NCBI GenBank assembly: GCA_020629135.1
Contig: JAHDDX010000014.1
Coordinates: forward strand, 1-44,586
Length of the DNA: 44,586 bases
Reading direction: 5' to 3'
Source: Hellea sp.
GTDB lineage: Bacteria > Pseudomonadota > Alphaproteobacteria > Caulobacterales > Maricaulaceae
Shown: piece after piece, positions 1-9,077 of the stretch
Position numbering within the stretch: position 1 is the first letter of the stretch
How the letters are laid out: each line of letters opens with the position of its first letter
The notes under the pieces: generated by a model
The model's database searches: none
The model's input: the letters and a program-made list of their open reading frames with translations, nothing else
Told to the model about the DNA's origin: nothing
Made by a program: the position numbers and the translations under genes

Positions 1-2
1 AA

Positions 3-461
3 GCCGAAGAAAAGTCTCTCGACTATATGGGTGTCAAAGCCGGTGCGGCGATTGCTGGGATCAAGGTCGACCGGGTCTTTATCGGGTCCTGTACCAATTC
101 CAGGCTTGATGATTTACGGGCCGCAGCCCGTATCATGGGACAAGGGTCTGTTTCTGATCACGTCACAGCCATTGTCGTGCCGGGTTCTGAACAAGTCAAA
201 AAAGACGCTGAAGCTGAAGGATTACATGACATATTCACGGCAGCCGGTGCAGAGTGGCGAGAACCCGGCTGTTCCATGTGTATCGCCATGAATGGCGATA
301 AGGCCGCGCCGGGCGAACTGGTAGTCTCAACCTCCAATCGTAATTTTGCGGGCCGTCAGGGGCCCGGAGCCCGTACTGTATTGGCGTCACCGGAAACTGC
401 GGCTGCGGCTGCCATAACGGGGGTGATTACCGATCCCCGTCAAATGGGAGACGCAGCATGA
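3..461 (+). CDS. leuC: 3-isopropylmalate dehydratase large subunit, C-terminal part (gene cut by window edge)
   Basis: The reading frame is open from the first bases of the window, so only about the last 152 residues of LeuC are present; the complete enzyme is around 465 residues. With LeuD it forms isopropylmalate isomerase, which converts 2-isopropylmalate to 3-isopropylmalate in leucine synthesis in the cytoplasm. The fragment shows the aconitase-family GSCTNSR segment and, further on, the GCSMC segment, which together provide the three cysteines for the 4Fe-4S cluster. The motif [10 protein letters not shown] near the end is also typical. Its stop overlaps the leuD start by 4 bases (ATGA), so the two subunits are probably translationally coupled. 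Identification is secure; only the N-terminus is missing. Confidence 0.97.
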   Translation, partial: AEEKSLDYMGVKAGAAIAGIKVDRVFIGSCTNSRLDDLRAAARIMGQGSVSDHVTAIVVPGSEQVKKDAEAEGLHDIFTAAGAEWREPGCSMCIAMNGDKAAPGELVVSTSNRNFAGRQGPGARTVLASPETAAAAAITGVITDPRQMGDAA

Positions 462-1045
462 GCTTTGAACCCATGAAAACTGTGCATTCCAGAACGATTG
501 TTCTGTCCGATGCCAATATTGACACAGACCAAATCATTCCAGCCCGGTTTCTAACGGTCACAACCCGCGAAGGCCTGGGCAAACACGCCTTTAATGACTG
601 GCGTTATCATGAAGATGGGTCTGAAAATGACCATCTTCTTAATCAAGCCGATAGTCGTGAATGCGAAATCCTGGTCGGCGGTCATAATTTTGGCTGTGGG
701 TCGTCGCGTGAGCATGCGCCCTGGGCGCTGACAGACTATGGGTTTCGCGTGGTAATCAGTTCGGAAATCGCAGATATTTTCCGCGGCAATGCCCTTAAAA
801 ACGGGCTTTTGCCGGTCGTGGTCAATCCGCGCGCGCATCAATGGCTGCTGGATCATCCGGGCGAGGATATCACGGTTGATCTTGAGGCCTGCGAGCTGCG
901 CCTGCCGAAAAACGGCGGCACCCATAGTTTTGAAGTCGATGCATTTTCCCGGCATTGCCTGATGATGGGCGTAGACGAGATGGGATATCTGACCGCGCAG
1001 GAAGCGGACATCGAAACATTTGAGGTTAATCGTGGCGACACTTAA
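458..1045 (+). CDS. leuD: 3-isopropylmalate dehydratase small subunit
   Basis: A 195-residue protein, within the usual range for LeuD. It supplies the swivelling domain of the isopropylmalate isomerase heterodimer. Family signatures include [12 protein letters not shown] near residue 25 and [16 protein letters not shown] near residue 80, which contacts the substrate in aconitase-like enzymes. The start codon overlaps the leuC stop and the end overlaps leuB, so it sits in the middle of a compact leuCDB operon. I see nothing unusual in it. Confidence 0.98.
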   Translation: MSFEPMKTVHSRTIVLSDANIDTDQIIPARFLTVTTREGLGKHAFNDWRYHEDGSENDHLLNQADSRECEILVGGHNFGCGSSREHAPWALTDYGFRVVISSEIADIFRGNALKNGLLPVVVNPRAHQWLLDHPGEDITVDLEACELRLPKNGGTHSFEVDAFSRHCLMMGVDEMGYLTAQEADIETFEVNRGDT

Positions 1046-2084
1046 TTTCACATATCTTCCTGGTGACGGGATCGGACCTGAAGTCGGCGCGGCGGCGCTA
1101 GAGGTAGTTGCAGCTGTTGCCGAGAAGTTCGGGCATGATTTGTCCGTCGAAGAACATTTGATTGGTGGTGCCGCCATTGATGCGGGCTTGAAGCCCTTGC
1201 CGGACGCAACCTTTGAAAGCTGTCAGCGTACGGGGGCTATTTTACTTGGCGCGGTTGGCGGGCCGAAATGGGACCATCTCAAAGGCGCAGAGCGGCCAGA
1301 GCTCGGATCACTATTGCCGCTACGCAAGCGCCTTGATCTCTATGCCAATATTCGGCCGTGCCGGCCCTTTGCGGCGCTGATTGACCGCGCGCCCTTGCGC
1401 CCCGAGCGGCTTGAGGGCGTAGATTTCGTGGTTATGCGTGAGCTCACAGGCGGGATTTATTTCGGCGACAAAGGCCGGGATAATCTGGGCGCCTATGATG
1501 AATGCCGATACTCCGAGGCTGAAGTCCGCCGGATCGCGATCAAAGCTTTTGATCTGGCGAAAACGAGACGCGGTAAGGTCACATCGGTTGATAAATCCAA
1601 TGTGCTTGAGACCTCCCGCCTATGGCGCGAAGTGGTCGAGGATGTGGCCAAAGACTATCCGGAGGTCGAGCTGCAGCATCTCCTGGTTGATGCTATGGCC
1701 ATGCACATGCTGACCCGCGCCCAGGATTTCGACGTGATCCTGACCGAAAACATGTTTGGGGATATTCTCACTGACGAGGCCTCAGTCCTTTGTGGCTCTA
1801 TGGGGGTTATACCGTCCGCATCCGTATCTGGCGGCACGACGGGCATGTATGAACCGATCCATGGCAGTGCGCCGGACATAGCCGGGCAGGGCAAAGCCAA
1901 TCCCATCGCGATGATTTTATCCGCCGCCTGGATGCTCAGGCTATCCCTGGGCCTGGAGGCCGAGGCCGCAGCCATTGAAGGCGGCGTCGAAGCCGCTATT
2001 GCGGGCGGGCATGTCACCGGGGATCTCGGTGGAACTTTGTCGACCTCCGAGGTCGGTTGCTGGGTCGCGGATCATGTCCGTTAA
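1032..2084 (+). CDS. leuB: 3-isopropylmalate dehydrogenase
   Basis: A 350-residue NAD-dependent dehydrogenase that oxidises and decarboxylates 3-isopropylmalate to 2-ketoisocaproate. The protein opens with YLPGDGIGPEV. It carries VMRELTGGIYFG, the TSVDKSNVLE segment and the nucleotide/metal region around DNMFGDILTDEAS-like residues (here ENMFGDILTDEAS). I chose the GTG at 1032 because a GAGG ribosome-binding site lies 6 bases upstream and the residues after it match the normal N-terminus. A TTG at 1020 is in frame but leaves no ribosome-binding site. The gene overlaps leuD by 14 bases and ilvA by 11, so it is co-transcribed with both. Confidence 0.96.
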   Translation: MATLNFTYLPGDGIGPEVGAAALEVVAAVAEKFGHDLSVEEHLIGGAAIDAGLKPLPDATFESCQRTGAILLGAVGGPKWDHLKGAERPELGSLLPLRKRLDLYANIRPCRPFAALIDRAPLRPERLEGVDFVVMRELTGGIYFGDKGRDNLGAYDECRYSEAEVRRIAIKAFDLAKTRRGKVTSVDKSNVLETSRLWREVVEDVAKDYPEVELQHLLVDAMAMHMLTRAQDFDVILTENMFGDILTDEASVLCGSMGVIPSASVSGGTTGMYEPIHGSAPDIAGQGKANPIAMILSAAWMLRLSLGLEAEAAAIEGGVEAAIAGGHVTGDLGGTLSTSEVGCWVADHVR

Positions 2085-3597
2085 TCTCTCAGACCTCAAA
2101 GCCCGGATCGAGGCCGCCGATGTTTATGCGCTGGCCAAGCGCACGCCCTGTCAGTTCGCGCCCAAGCTTTCCGAGGAATTGGGACGCAATGTCTGGCTTA
2201 AGCGCGAAGATTTGCAGGACGTCTTTTCATTTAAAATCCGCGGGGCGGCCAATCGAATTGCAAGCCTGACCGACGCGGAGAAAGAGCGCGGCGTTTGCGC
2301 CGCTAGTGCCGGCAATCACGCACAGGGCGTCGCCGCAAGTGCCGCCCATTACGGCACGCGGGCGGTGATCTTCATGCCCGTCACCACGCCCCCGATCAAA
2401 GTTGAGGCCGTTCAGGCCCTGGGCGGTGAAACCCGGCTGGTCGGGGATACTTATGACGCGGCCTGTGATGCGGCCATGGATTATGCTGAGCTGAACGGCG
2501 CGGTTTTTATTCATCCCTTTGATCAGATTGACGTGATTGCCGGGCAAGGCACGGTGGGACGTGAAATCCTCGAGCAGATGCCCCGTGAACCTGCGGCCGT
2601 TTATGTCTGTACCGGTGGAGGCGGATTGACCTCTGGTGTGGGGACCTGGATTAAATCCCAATCGCCCAATGTAAAAATGATCGCCGTCGAGCCCGAAGGC
2701 GCCGCAACCCTGGCGCATTCTTTGGAAAACGGTGCGCCGACGCCATTGAACGATGTGGATAAATTCGCCGATGGTGTGGCGGTCAAACTGATCGGCACCA
2801 ACACGTTTGAGATTGCACGACAAGTCGTCGATCGCTGCATTCAGGTCAGCAATGACGAGATCTGCGCCGCCGTCAAAGATGTGTTTGAGGCGACCCGGAC
2901 GGTGGTGGAACCGGCGGGTGCCCTGGCTCTGGCGGGCCTGATCGCCGATGTTCGCAATGGCACGGCGCCTGAGGGCGATTGTGTGGTGACGATATCCGGC
3001 GCCAATGTAAATTTTGATCGTATCGGCCATATGGTTGAACGGGCGGAGCTCGGTGCGGGCGGTGAAATGCTATTCGCCGCGACGATCCCGGAACGTCCCG
3101 GTGCCTTTCTTAATTTTTGTCGGGGGCTCGGCGCGCGGGCGGTTACCGAATTTAATTATCGTTACGCCGAGGGTGGCAGTGCCCATGTGCTTGTCGGTGT
3201 AAAGTTGAAATCGGCCTCTGAGAGGGGCGAAGTTTTATCTTCCATGGACCGGGAAGGGATTTCTGTGGTCGACCTGTCGGATGACAGTCTGGCGAAACGC
3301 CATCTCCGGCACATGGTCGGCGGCCGGGCCAGCGCCGATATTCCCGAAGTAATATATCGGTTTGAGTTTCCGGAACGCCCGGGCGCACTGGTCGATTTTT
3401 TGATTAATCTGGATGCGCGGTGGAATATTTCCCTGTTCCACTACCGTAATCATGGTCATTCCACCGGCCAGGTCCTTTGCGGATTTCAGGTGCCCAATGA
3501 TGACGGCGACGCGCTCGAGGCCAAGCTAGCAACGATTGGCTATCCTATGGTGCGCGAAACAGACAACGTTGCTTATCAATATTTTTTGAGGGGGTAG
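2074..3597 (+). CDS. ilvA: Threonine ammonia-lyase, biosynthetic (long form with ACT-like domains)
   Basis: A 507-residue PLP enzyme that deaminates threonine to 2-oxobutanoate, the first step of isoleucine synthesis. The PLP lysine lies in FSFKIRGA (about K54), and a glycine-rich cofactor loop reads CTGGGGLTSG. The C-terminal 170 residues hold two ACT-like regulatory repeats, each opening with a similar ERPGA segment (IPERPGAFLNF and FPERPGALVDF). This is the arrangement of isoleucine-inhibited biosynthetic enzymes and not of the short catabolic type. I chose ATG 2074, inside the leuB end; the frame stays open upstream but only through leuB. Placement directly behind leuB couples it to leucine genes. 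A RidA-family gene, whose product clears the enamine made by this enzyme, lies at 11122. Confidence 0.95.
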   Translation: MSVNLSDLKARIEAADVYALAKRTPCQFAPKLSEELGRNVWLKREDLQDVFSFKIRGAANRIASLTDAEKERGVCAASAGNHAQGVAASAAHYGTRAVIFMPVTTPPIKVEAVQALGGETRLVGDTYDAACDAAMDYAELNGAVFIHPFDQIDVIAGQGTVGREILEQMPREPAAVYVCTGGGGLTSGVGTWIKSQSPNVKMIAVEPEGAATLAHSLENGAPTPLNDVDKFADGVAVKLIGTNTFEIARQVVDRCIQVSNDEICAAVKDVFEATRTVVEPAGALALAGLIADVRNGTAPEGDCVVTISGANVNFDRIGHMVERAELGAGGEMLFAATIPERPGAFLNFCRGLGARAVTEFNYRYAEGGSAHVLVGVKLKSASERGEVLSSMDREGISVVDLSDDSLAKRHLRHMVGGRASADIPEVIYRFEFPERPGALVDFLINLDARWNISLFHYRNHGHSTGQVLCGFQVPNDDGDALEAKLATIGYPMVRETDNVAYQYFLRG

Positions 3598-3617
3598 TCT
3601 CTCGCCAATTCGTTCAA

Positions 3618-3774
3618 TGGATTACCGCCACAGGGGCGGTAATGACGGATAGGTTGGTTCGCATATATTCTATCGCCAGTGTTCACATTCAGTATGAGCC
3701 ACATTTAGTGACGTTTTGGCGGTTAAAACTGATATTTTTCCCCCCGTCATTACCGGGCTTGTCCCGGTAATCCA
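3618..3774. repeat. Pair of inverted 31-bp hairpin repeats flanking 95 bp
   Basis: Copy A (3618-3648) and copy B (3744-3774) are inverted copies of each other. Each is itself a hairpin built on an ATTACC...GGTAAT stem. In A the stem core is GCC/GGC and in B, read on the opposite strand, it is GGG/CCC, so base pairing is kept although the bases differ. The flanks also agree over several bases. Copy B ends against the stop codon of the minus-strand gene at 3775 and copy A lies 20 bases after the ilvA stop. The pair fills the convergent gap and probably ends transcription from both sides. It resembles the dispersed palindromic elements common between alphaproteobacterial genes; copy number elsewhere cannot be seen here. 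Confidence 0.75.
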
Positions 3775-4854
3775 TCAAACACTCTCATAGGTGAACTGAC
3801 CGGCATCGTTAAGGCGGCGGCGAACGCGACCGCGCCCCTTCAGGCAGTTCAAATGCGCAATGCTTTCGCCCACCGCCATGATACGATTATAATCGTTGAT
3901 CTCGCGGCGGAACAGGACGCTGTAGACCTCAGTCGCCAGGCGCGGAGTTTTACAATATTCGTAAAGCCGGTCGAGGGCTTTTTCGTGATGAGAGATCAGC
4001 TTGTCCAGTCGCTTATGGGCCCCATAAAACGGCACGCCATGGGCTGGACAGATCAAAGTGTCTTCCGGCAGTTCTTCCTTAAGCTTGTGGCAGCTCTGTA
4101 TCCAGTTTTCAAGTGGATTGGCTTCCGGCTCGGTGGGCCAGACAGAAACGTTTGAGCTGATATTAGGAAGAAGCTGATCGCCGGTCATACAGATCTTAAG
4201 TTCCGGACAATAGAGGCAGGCATGTTCGGGTGAATGGCCTGATCCGATAATGATCCGCCACGTCCGTCCATTGATCAGACCTAATTCCCCATCGGTCAGC
4301 CGGTCATAGCTTTGCGGTAAAGGCGTTATGGCTTTTCCGAAGCCGCCGAATTTTGACTTATAGCGTTCGATTTGATCGGAATTAAACCCGACTTTTCGGT
4401 AGAATTTGATCCCTTCGCGTGGCGCCGGATTGCCCGTATCAGCAGCCAGAACCCGGCATAGGAAATATTCCCCGCGCGTCATCAATAGCGGCGCATCAAA
4501 TTTACGGCACAGCCAACCGGCCAGACCCGTATGGTCCGGGTGTAAATGGGTACACAACACCCGGTTGATCGGACGTCCGCCCATCAGGCCGAAAAAATGT
4601 TTTTCCCAGATTTCCTTACTGTCGCGATTGCCGATCCCCGTATCCACAATCATCCAGCCGTCTTTATCCTTAAGAGCCCACAGATTGATGTGGTTAAGAC
4701 CACTCATGGGCAATGCGAAACGCAGCCAGTAAACTCCATCAGCCACTTCCATAGTTTCGCCGGGCGTTATGGCTTCATCGACGATAAATTTCAGCAGACG
4801 CGAAGAATTGTCTTTGGGTGCAGCGAGGCTTTCATCGGGGGCGGTTTTGGTCAT
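3775..4854 (-). CDS. Metallo-beta-lactamase-fold hydrolase
   Basis: About 359 residues of the MBL superfamily. The metal site motif THLHPDH is at residues 102-108, preceded by an IVDTGIG strand and followed by GSGHSPEH and MTGDQLLP, which give the later histidine and aspartate ligands. The C-terminal 100 residues are basic and helical, as in hydrolases of this family that carry a winged-helix-like tail. No signal peptide is visible, so it should act in the cytoplasm on an ester, thioester or similar bond; the substrate is unknown. I chose the ATG at 4854. An in-frame GTG at 4917 would overlap the end of the TetR gene by 8 bases, and neither has a clear ribosome-binding site. It is transcribed with the TetR gene, facing the liu operon. 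Confidence 0.85.
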   Translation of the reverse strand: MTKTAPDESLAAPKDNSSRLLKFIVDEAITPGETMEVADGVYWLRFALPMSGLNHINLWALKDKDGWMIVDTGIGNRDSKEIWEKHFFGLMGGRPINRVLCTHLHPDHTGLAGWLCRKFDAPLLMTRGEYFLCRVLAADTGNPAPREGIKFYRKVGFNSDQIERYKSKFGGFGKAITPLPQSYDRLTDGELGLINGRTWRIIIGSGHSPEHACLYCPELKICMTGDQLLPNISSNVSVWPTEPEANPLENWIQSCHKLKEELPEDTLICPAHGVPFYGAHKRLDKLISHHEKALDRLYEYCKTPRLATEVYSVLFRREINDYNRIMAVGESIAHLNCLKGRGRVRRRLNDAGQFTYESV

Positions 4855-4909
4855 TTTAGGACTATGCGGGATTTGGCGCTTAAGGGCTAGGGGCTTTTTT
4901 GATAGACAG

Positions 4910-5509
4910 CTATGCACGCAGGCCGGATTGCATTTGGACGGTAAAGCTTTGGGCTATATCTTCCCCGTCAAGGCGGCCCTCCGGATCATACCAGGCATTA
5001 AGCCAGTTCAGGGCCCCCATAAAGAAAAAGGTGATTAGTTTGGGGTCGCCCGCGCGGATAGATTTATCTTGAATACCGTCTTTCACAAGCCGCGTAATAT
5101 GGCGCTCAATCCGGGCCCGGCGTTTTAAAACGTCCTGCTGCCATTCACCGCTGAGTGAACTGACATCGGTGAGTAGGCTGAGCCCGTCGCGGGTTAAAAG
5201 TTTCACCCATTCGGTGTAAATGATGGAAAGTTTATCGAGCCCTGATCCACCTGCTTTACGATGGGTATCGAGCACTTCATCCATGGCGTCATAGACCATG
5301 ATGTGACATTCAAACAGAATCTCTTCCTTGCTTTTCACATAGTAATATAACGCCGTTTTGGTCAGGCCCAGCAAGCGCGCGATCTCGGTCATGGAGGTGT
5401 TGTGATAGCCTTGGCGTCGGAAGCCTTCTCCGGCGGCGCGGATCACAGCGCGACGCTTGGCGGCATATTGTTTTTCCCGGTCGAAGGGTTCTTTCACAGA
5501 GGTCTTCAT
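4910..5509 (-). CDS. TetR-family transcriptional regulator of the liu locus
   Basis: A 199-residue regulator. Residues 20-66 form a TetR DNA-binding domain with the pattern AAGEGFRRQGYHNTSMTEIA, then LGLTKTALYYYVKSKEEIL, where YYYVKSKEE is the recognition-helix end typical of the family. The rest is the all-helical ligand-binding and dimerisation domain. It is divergent from liuB, and a perfect inverted repeat lies between the two starts over both promoters. The simplest reading is a repressor of liuBDA and of itself, released by an acyl-CoA from leucine breakdown; the ligand is inference. The start ATG at 5509 follows a good -10 box by only 8 bases, so the mRNA may be leaderless. No ribosome-binding site is visible. 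Confidence 0.92.
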   Translation of the reverse strand: MKTSVKEPFDREKQYAAKRRAVIRAAGEGFRRQGYHNTSMTEIARLLGLTKTALYYYVKSKEEILFECHIMVYDAMDEVLDTHRKAGGSGLDKLSIIYTEWVKLLTRDGLSLLTDVSSLSGEWQQDVLKRRARIERHITRLVKDGIQDKSIRAGDPKLITFFFMGALNWLNAWYDPEGRLDGEDIAQSFTVQMQSGLRA

Positions 5510-5517
5510 CTGGCGCT

Positions 5518-5545
5518 ATCATAGACAGAAATAAATTTGACTCAA
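5518..5545 (-). promoter_or_regulatory. Predicted sigma-70 promoter of the tetR-MBL unit
   Basis: On the minus strand TTGAGT (5545-5540), a 16-base spacer and TATGAT (5523-5518) precede the tetR ATG at 5509 by 8 bases. The -35 box overlaps the operator. Because the start codon lies where transcription should begin, the transcript would have almost no leader. Confidence 0.55.
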
Positions 5546-5558
5546 GGGTCAAATTTAT
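5531..5558. promoter_or_regulatory. Probable TetR operator: perfect 11-6-11 inverted repeat
   Basis: ATAAATTTGAC at 5531-5541 is matched exactly by its reverse complement at 5548-5558 with a 6-base spacer. A third half-site, AGTCAAATT, follows at 5567-5575. The palindrome covers the -35 boxes of both divergent promoters, the expected position for a repressor that shuts off both liuB and its own gene. Such long perfect symmetry in a TetR/target intergenic region strongly suggests the binding site; binding itself is inferred. Confidence 0.8.
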
Positions 5559-5565
5559 GTATTAA
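5537..5565 (+). promoter_or_regulatory. Predicted sigma-70 promoter of liuBDA
   Basis: TTGACT (5537-5542), a 17-base spacer and TATTAA (5560-5565) make a good housekeeping promoter ending 19 bases before the liuB start. The -35 box lies inside the operator palindrome. The leader then carries a GGAGG ribosome-binding site at 5576-5580. Confidence 0.65.
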
Positions 5566-5584
5566 AAGTCAAATTGGAGGTTTT

Positions 5585-7189
5585 ATGCCCAAGCTTGCCA
5601 GTGCCCTCAAACCGGACAGTTCAGAATTCAAGGCCAATTCGGCTCACATGCAGGACTTGATTGATGATCTGCGGTTGCGGGTCGAAAAGATCGCTATTGG
5701 CGGATCGGAGCGCGCGCGGGAGCGTCATTTGTCGCGGGGTAAATTGTTGCCGCGGGAGCGGGTCGAACGCCTATTGGATCCGGGAACGCCTTTCCTCGAA
5801 ATCGGTCAGTTCGCGGCCTATAATGTTTATGAAGATGATGTGCCTGCGGCGGGGGTGATCGCCGGGATCGGCCGGGTGTCGGGCCGCGAATGTATGATCG
5901 TGTGCAATGATGCAACGGTTAAAGGCGGGTCCTATTATCCGCTGACGGTCAAGAAGCATTTGCGAGCCCAGGAAATCGCGGATCAGAACCATCTGCCCTG
6001 TATATATCTGGTCGATAGTGGCGGCGCCAATCTTCCGCGACAAGATGAGGTTTTTCCAGACCGGGATCATTTTGGTCGAATCTTTTACAATCAGGCTAAT
6101 CTCAGTTCCAAAGGTATTGCGCAAATCGCCGTCGTCATGGGGTCCTGCACGGCGGGCGGGGCCTATGTCCCGGCTATGGCTGATGAAAGCATTATTGTTG
6201 CTGATCAGGGTACGATCTTTTTGGGTGGTCCGCCATTGGTCAAAGCGGCGACCGGAGAGGTGGTCAGCGCCGAAGATCTGGGCGGGGGATTATTGCATGC
6301 CAAGACCTCTGGCGTGGTTGATCACCTGGCCAGCAATGATGCTCATGCTTTGCAGATTGCTCGAAACACGGTCGCTGGTCTAGAGCCGGTTGACTATGCC
6401 TATGGCCCGGATGAGGTGCGCGCGCCGGCCTATGATGAAGAAGAGCTCAACGGGATTATCCCGGTCGACACCCGCAAACCATTTGATGTGCGCGAGATTA
6501 TCGCAAGGATCGTAGATGGATCGGAATTTGACGAGTTTAAAAAGCTTTATGGCGACACGCTGGTTTGCGGCTTTGCGCGTATTCATGGCTATCGCGTCGG
6601 TATTATTGCCAATAATGGGGTCCTGTTTTCTGAAAGCGCGCTTAAGGGGGCCCATTTCGTGCAGCTCTGTACCCAGCGCAATATTCCCCTTGTGTTTTTG
6701 CAAAATATCACCGGCTTTATGGTTGGATCGAAATATGAGGCCGGCGGCATCGCCAAAGACGGTGCCAAGCTGGTCACAGCCGTGGCCTGTGCCCAAGTGC
6801 CAAAATTTACGGTCGTAATCGGCGGGTCCTATGGAGCCGGGAATTACGGTATGTGTGGCCGGGCTTATTCGCCGCGTCTTATGTTTATGTGGCCCAACGC
6901 CCGGGTTTCGGTCATGGGCGGTGAGCAGGCGGCCAGTGTTCTGGCTACCGTCACACGCGATGGCAAAGAGCGCCGCGGCGAGGACTGGTCGCTCGAAGAC
7001 GAAGAGGCCTTTAAGCAGCCCATTCGCGAAAAATATGAAGAAGAAGGTCATCCCTATTATGCCAGTGCCAGGCTTTGGGATGATGGGATTATCGCACCGA
7101 CCGACACGCGACGGGTTCTCGGACTGGGACTGGCCATGGCGGCCAATGCGCCAGCCCGCGAAACTCGTAACGGTATCTTCCGGATGTAA
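5585..7189 (+). CDS. liuB: 3-methylcrotonyl-CoA carboxylase, carboxyltransferase (beta) subunit
   Basis: A 534-residue carboxyltransferase, the normal length of methylcrotonyl-CoA carboxylase beta subunits and longer than the roughly 510 of propionyl-CoA carboxylase. [17 protein letters not shown] and [16 protein letters not shown], with the [13 protein letters not shown] oxyanion loop, are characteristic of the MCC type. The C-terminal half contains [17 protein letters not shown] and [16 protein letters not shown]. With LiuD it carboxylates 3-methylcrotonyl-CoA to 3-methylglutaconyl-CoA in leucine degradation. I chose ATG 5585 with GGAGG upstream. It is the first gene of liuBDA, under the divergent TetR regulator. 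Confidence 0.95.
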   Translation: MPKLASALKPDSSEFKANSAHMQDLIDDLRLRVEKIAIGGSERARERHLSRGKLLPRERVERLLDPGTPFLEIGQFAAYNVYEDDVPAAGVIAGIGRVSGRECMIVCNDATVKGGSYYPLTVKKHLRAQEIADQNHLPCIYLVDSGGANLPRQDEVFPDRDHFGRIFYNQANLSSKGIAQIAVVMGSCTAGGAYVPAMADESIIVADQGTIFLGGPPLVKAATGEVVSAEDLGGGLLHAKTSGVVDHLASNDAHALQIARNTVAGLEPVDYAYGPDEVRAPAYDEEELNGIIPVDTRKPFDVREIIARIVDGSEFDEFKKLYGDTLVCGFARIHGYRVGIIANNGVLFSESALKGAHFVQLCTQRNIPLVFLQNITGFMVGSKYEAGGIAKDGAKLVTAVACAQVPKFTVVIGGSYGAGNYGMCGRAYSPRLMFMWPNARVSVMGGEQAASVLATVTRDGKERRGEDWSLEDEEAFKQPIREKYEEEGHPYYASARLWDDGIIAPTDTRRVLGLGLAMAANAPARETRNGIFRM

Positions 7190-7200
7190 GGACGGATGTT

Positions 7201-9066
7201 ATGAGCAAGATCAAAAAGATATTAATTGCCAATCGTGGTGAAATTGCCTGTCGAGTGATCAATACGGCGCGACGTCTGGGAATTGGAACTGTGGCCGTGT
7301 TTTCAGATGCGGACCGTAAGGCTCTGCATGTGCGTATGGCGGACGAAGCCGTTCATATCGGGCCCAGTCCGGCGGCCGAAAGTTATTTGGTGGTCGATAA
7401 GATTATTCAGGCCTGTAAGGATACAGGCGCGGATGCTGTGCACCCCGGTTACGGGTTTTTGTCCGAAAACCCGGATTTTGCACGGGCGCTTAAAAAGGCG
7501 AATATTACCTTTATCGGTCCTGCCCCCGAAAGTATGGAGGCCATGGGCCTCAAAGACGCGGCGAAAAAGCTAATGAGCGAAGCGGGCGTTCCGGTCACGC
7601 CCGGCTATCACGGCGACAATCAGGAGCCAGCACATCTCCAAAAACAAGCAGACAAAATAGGCTATCCGGTCCTGATCAAGGCGGTTGCCGGGGGCGGCGG
7701 AAAGGGCATGCGAAAGGTCGAGGCGGCCGGTGATTTTCTTGATGCTCTTGCCTCATGCCAGCGTGAAGCCATCTCGAGCTTTGGTAATGATCAGGTGTTG
7801 ATTGAAAAATACATCACCAATCCGCGCCACATTGAAGTGCAGGTCTTTGGCGATCGTCACGGTAATGTGGTCCATATGTTTGAACGGGATTGCTCGCTGC
7901 AGCGCCGCCATCAAAAGGTGATCGAAGAAGCGCCCGCGCCCGGCATGACAGATGCGGTCCGAGACGCCATGACCCTGGCCGCCGTCAACGCTGCCAAAGC
8001 GGTTGATTATGTCGGGGCCGGGACGGTTGAATTTATCGTTGACGGGTCAGGGGCGCTGAAGAAAGACGGGTTCTGGTTCATGGAAATGAACACGCGATTA
8101 CAGGTCGAACATCCGGTCACGGAAATGATTACGGGTCTTGATCTGGTCGAGCTGCAAATCCGTGTCGCTGAAGGCGGCAAACTGCCCGAGCAAACGGACA
8201 TTACAATGTCCGGTCATGCGATTGAAGCCCGGCTATATGCCGAAGATCCGGCCAATGATTTCCTGCCAAGCGTGGGGTCCTTGGACATTCTGACCCTGCC
8301 GGGAATTCACAGGGTCGATACAGGCGTCGAACAAGGCGGCCAAGTCTCGATCTATTATGATCCGATGATCGCTAAGCTGATTGTGCATTCTGGTGACCGA
8401 ATTTCTGCCATTCGCGATTTGGCGCAACTCTGTCAATCAACCCAGGTCTATCCGGTGAGAACCAATACGCGGTTCCTTTTTAACTGCTTGAATAATGCCG
8501 GTTTTCAGTCCGGCGATGTATCGACAAATTTCATCGCCGAGAATTGGGACGCTTTAAACTCAGATGGATCGGTGGACGCAAACCTGTCCTATATGGCGTG
8601 GATCCTCAGGCCTGATCCGGATGGATCCGTTTTCGGGTCAAATGACGGGTGGCGACTTAATCAATCGCCTCGGCTCGAACAGTTCCGAATGTTGGACGGC
8701 GAAGAAATTCGGCTTTCATTGGATGATTTTGGGACGCAAAATCGGTATGTGACCGCTGTTAAACGTCCCGAAGGCCGGGTTGTGTTTATTGACGGCCTGT
8801 ACTTTTTGACCACAAATGCGGCTGGTGCAGTTGGCGGTGCGGCTGGCGGTAACGCTATAACTGCCCCAATGCCCGGGAAGATCATCTCGGTGAATTGCGC
8901 CGCAGGCGATAAGGTCAAAGCCGGGGACAAGTTGATTGTAATGGAAGCCATGAAGATGGAAATGAGCCTTGAGGCGCCGCGAGACGGCGAAGTCGGGTCG
9001 GTTCACTTTGTGGTGGATGACCTGGTCGCGGACGGCGATATTTTACTCGAACTTAAAGATACATAA
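7201..9066 (+). CDS. liuD: 3-methylcrotonyl-CoA carboxylase, biotin carboxylase/biotin carrier (alpha) subunit
   Basis: A 621-residue protein. The N-terminal 450 residues are biotin carboxylase: [14 protein letters not shown] at the start, the ATP-grasp loop [15 protein letters not shown] near residue 160 and [15 protein letters not shown] near residue 300. The last 75 residues form a biotinyl carrier domain with MEAMKMEMS; the biotinylated lysine is about K585. It is somewhat shorter than the roughly 655-residue MCC alpha subunits I know, so the linking BT domain between carboxylase and carrier may be reduced. It lies 11 bases after liuB and 11 before liuA in the same operon. Confidence 0.95.
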   Translation: MSKIKKILIANRGEIACRVINTARRLGIGTVAVFSDADRKALHVRMADEAVHIGPSPAAESYLVVDKIIQACKDTGADAVHPGYGFLSENPDFARALKKANITFIGPAPESMEAMGLKDAAKKLMSEAGVPVTPGYHGDNQEPAHLQKQADKIGYPVLIKAVAGGGGKGMRKVEAAGDFLDALASCQREAISSFGNDQVLIEKYITNPRHIEVQVFGDRHGNVVHMFERDCSLQRRHQKVIEEAPAPGMTDAVRDAMTLAAVNAAKAVDYVGAGTVEFIVDGSGALKKDGFWFMEMNTRLQVEHPVTEMITGLDLVELQIRVAEGGKLPEQTDITMSGHAIEARLYAEDPANDFLPSVGSLDILTLPGIHRVDTGVEQGGQVSIYYDPMIAKLIVHSGDRISAIRDLAQLCQSTQVYPVRTNTRFLFNCLNNAGFQSGDVSTNFIAENWDALNSDGSVDANLSYMAWILRPDPDGSVFGSNDGWRLNQSPRLEQFRMLDGEEIRLSLDDFGTQNRYVTAVKRPEGRVVFIDGLYFLTTNAAGAVGGAAGGNAITAPMPGKIISVNCAAGDKVKAGDKLIVMEAMKMEMSLEAPRDGEVGSVHFVVDDLVADGDILLELKDT

Positions 9067-9077
9067 AGGACACGGCC

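Noticed and set aside
2227-3030. Long open frame on the minus strand inside ilvA
   Set aside because: It lies wholly antisense to a clear enzyme gene, and its product shows no family features; high GC at codon position three explains the open frame.
6380-7051. Long open frame on the minus strand inside liuB
   Set aside because: Antisense to a well conserved carboxyltransferase, no recognisable domain.
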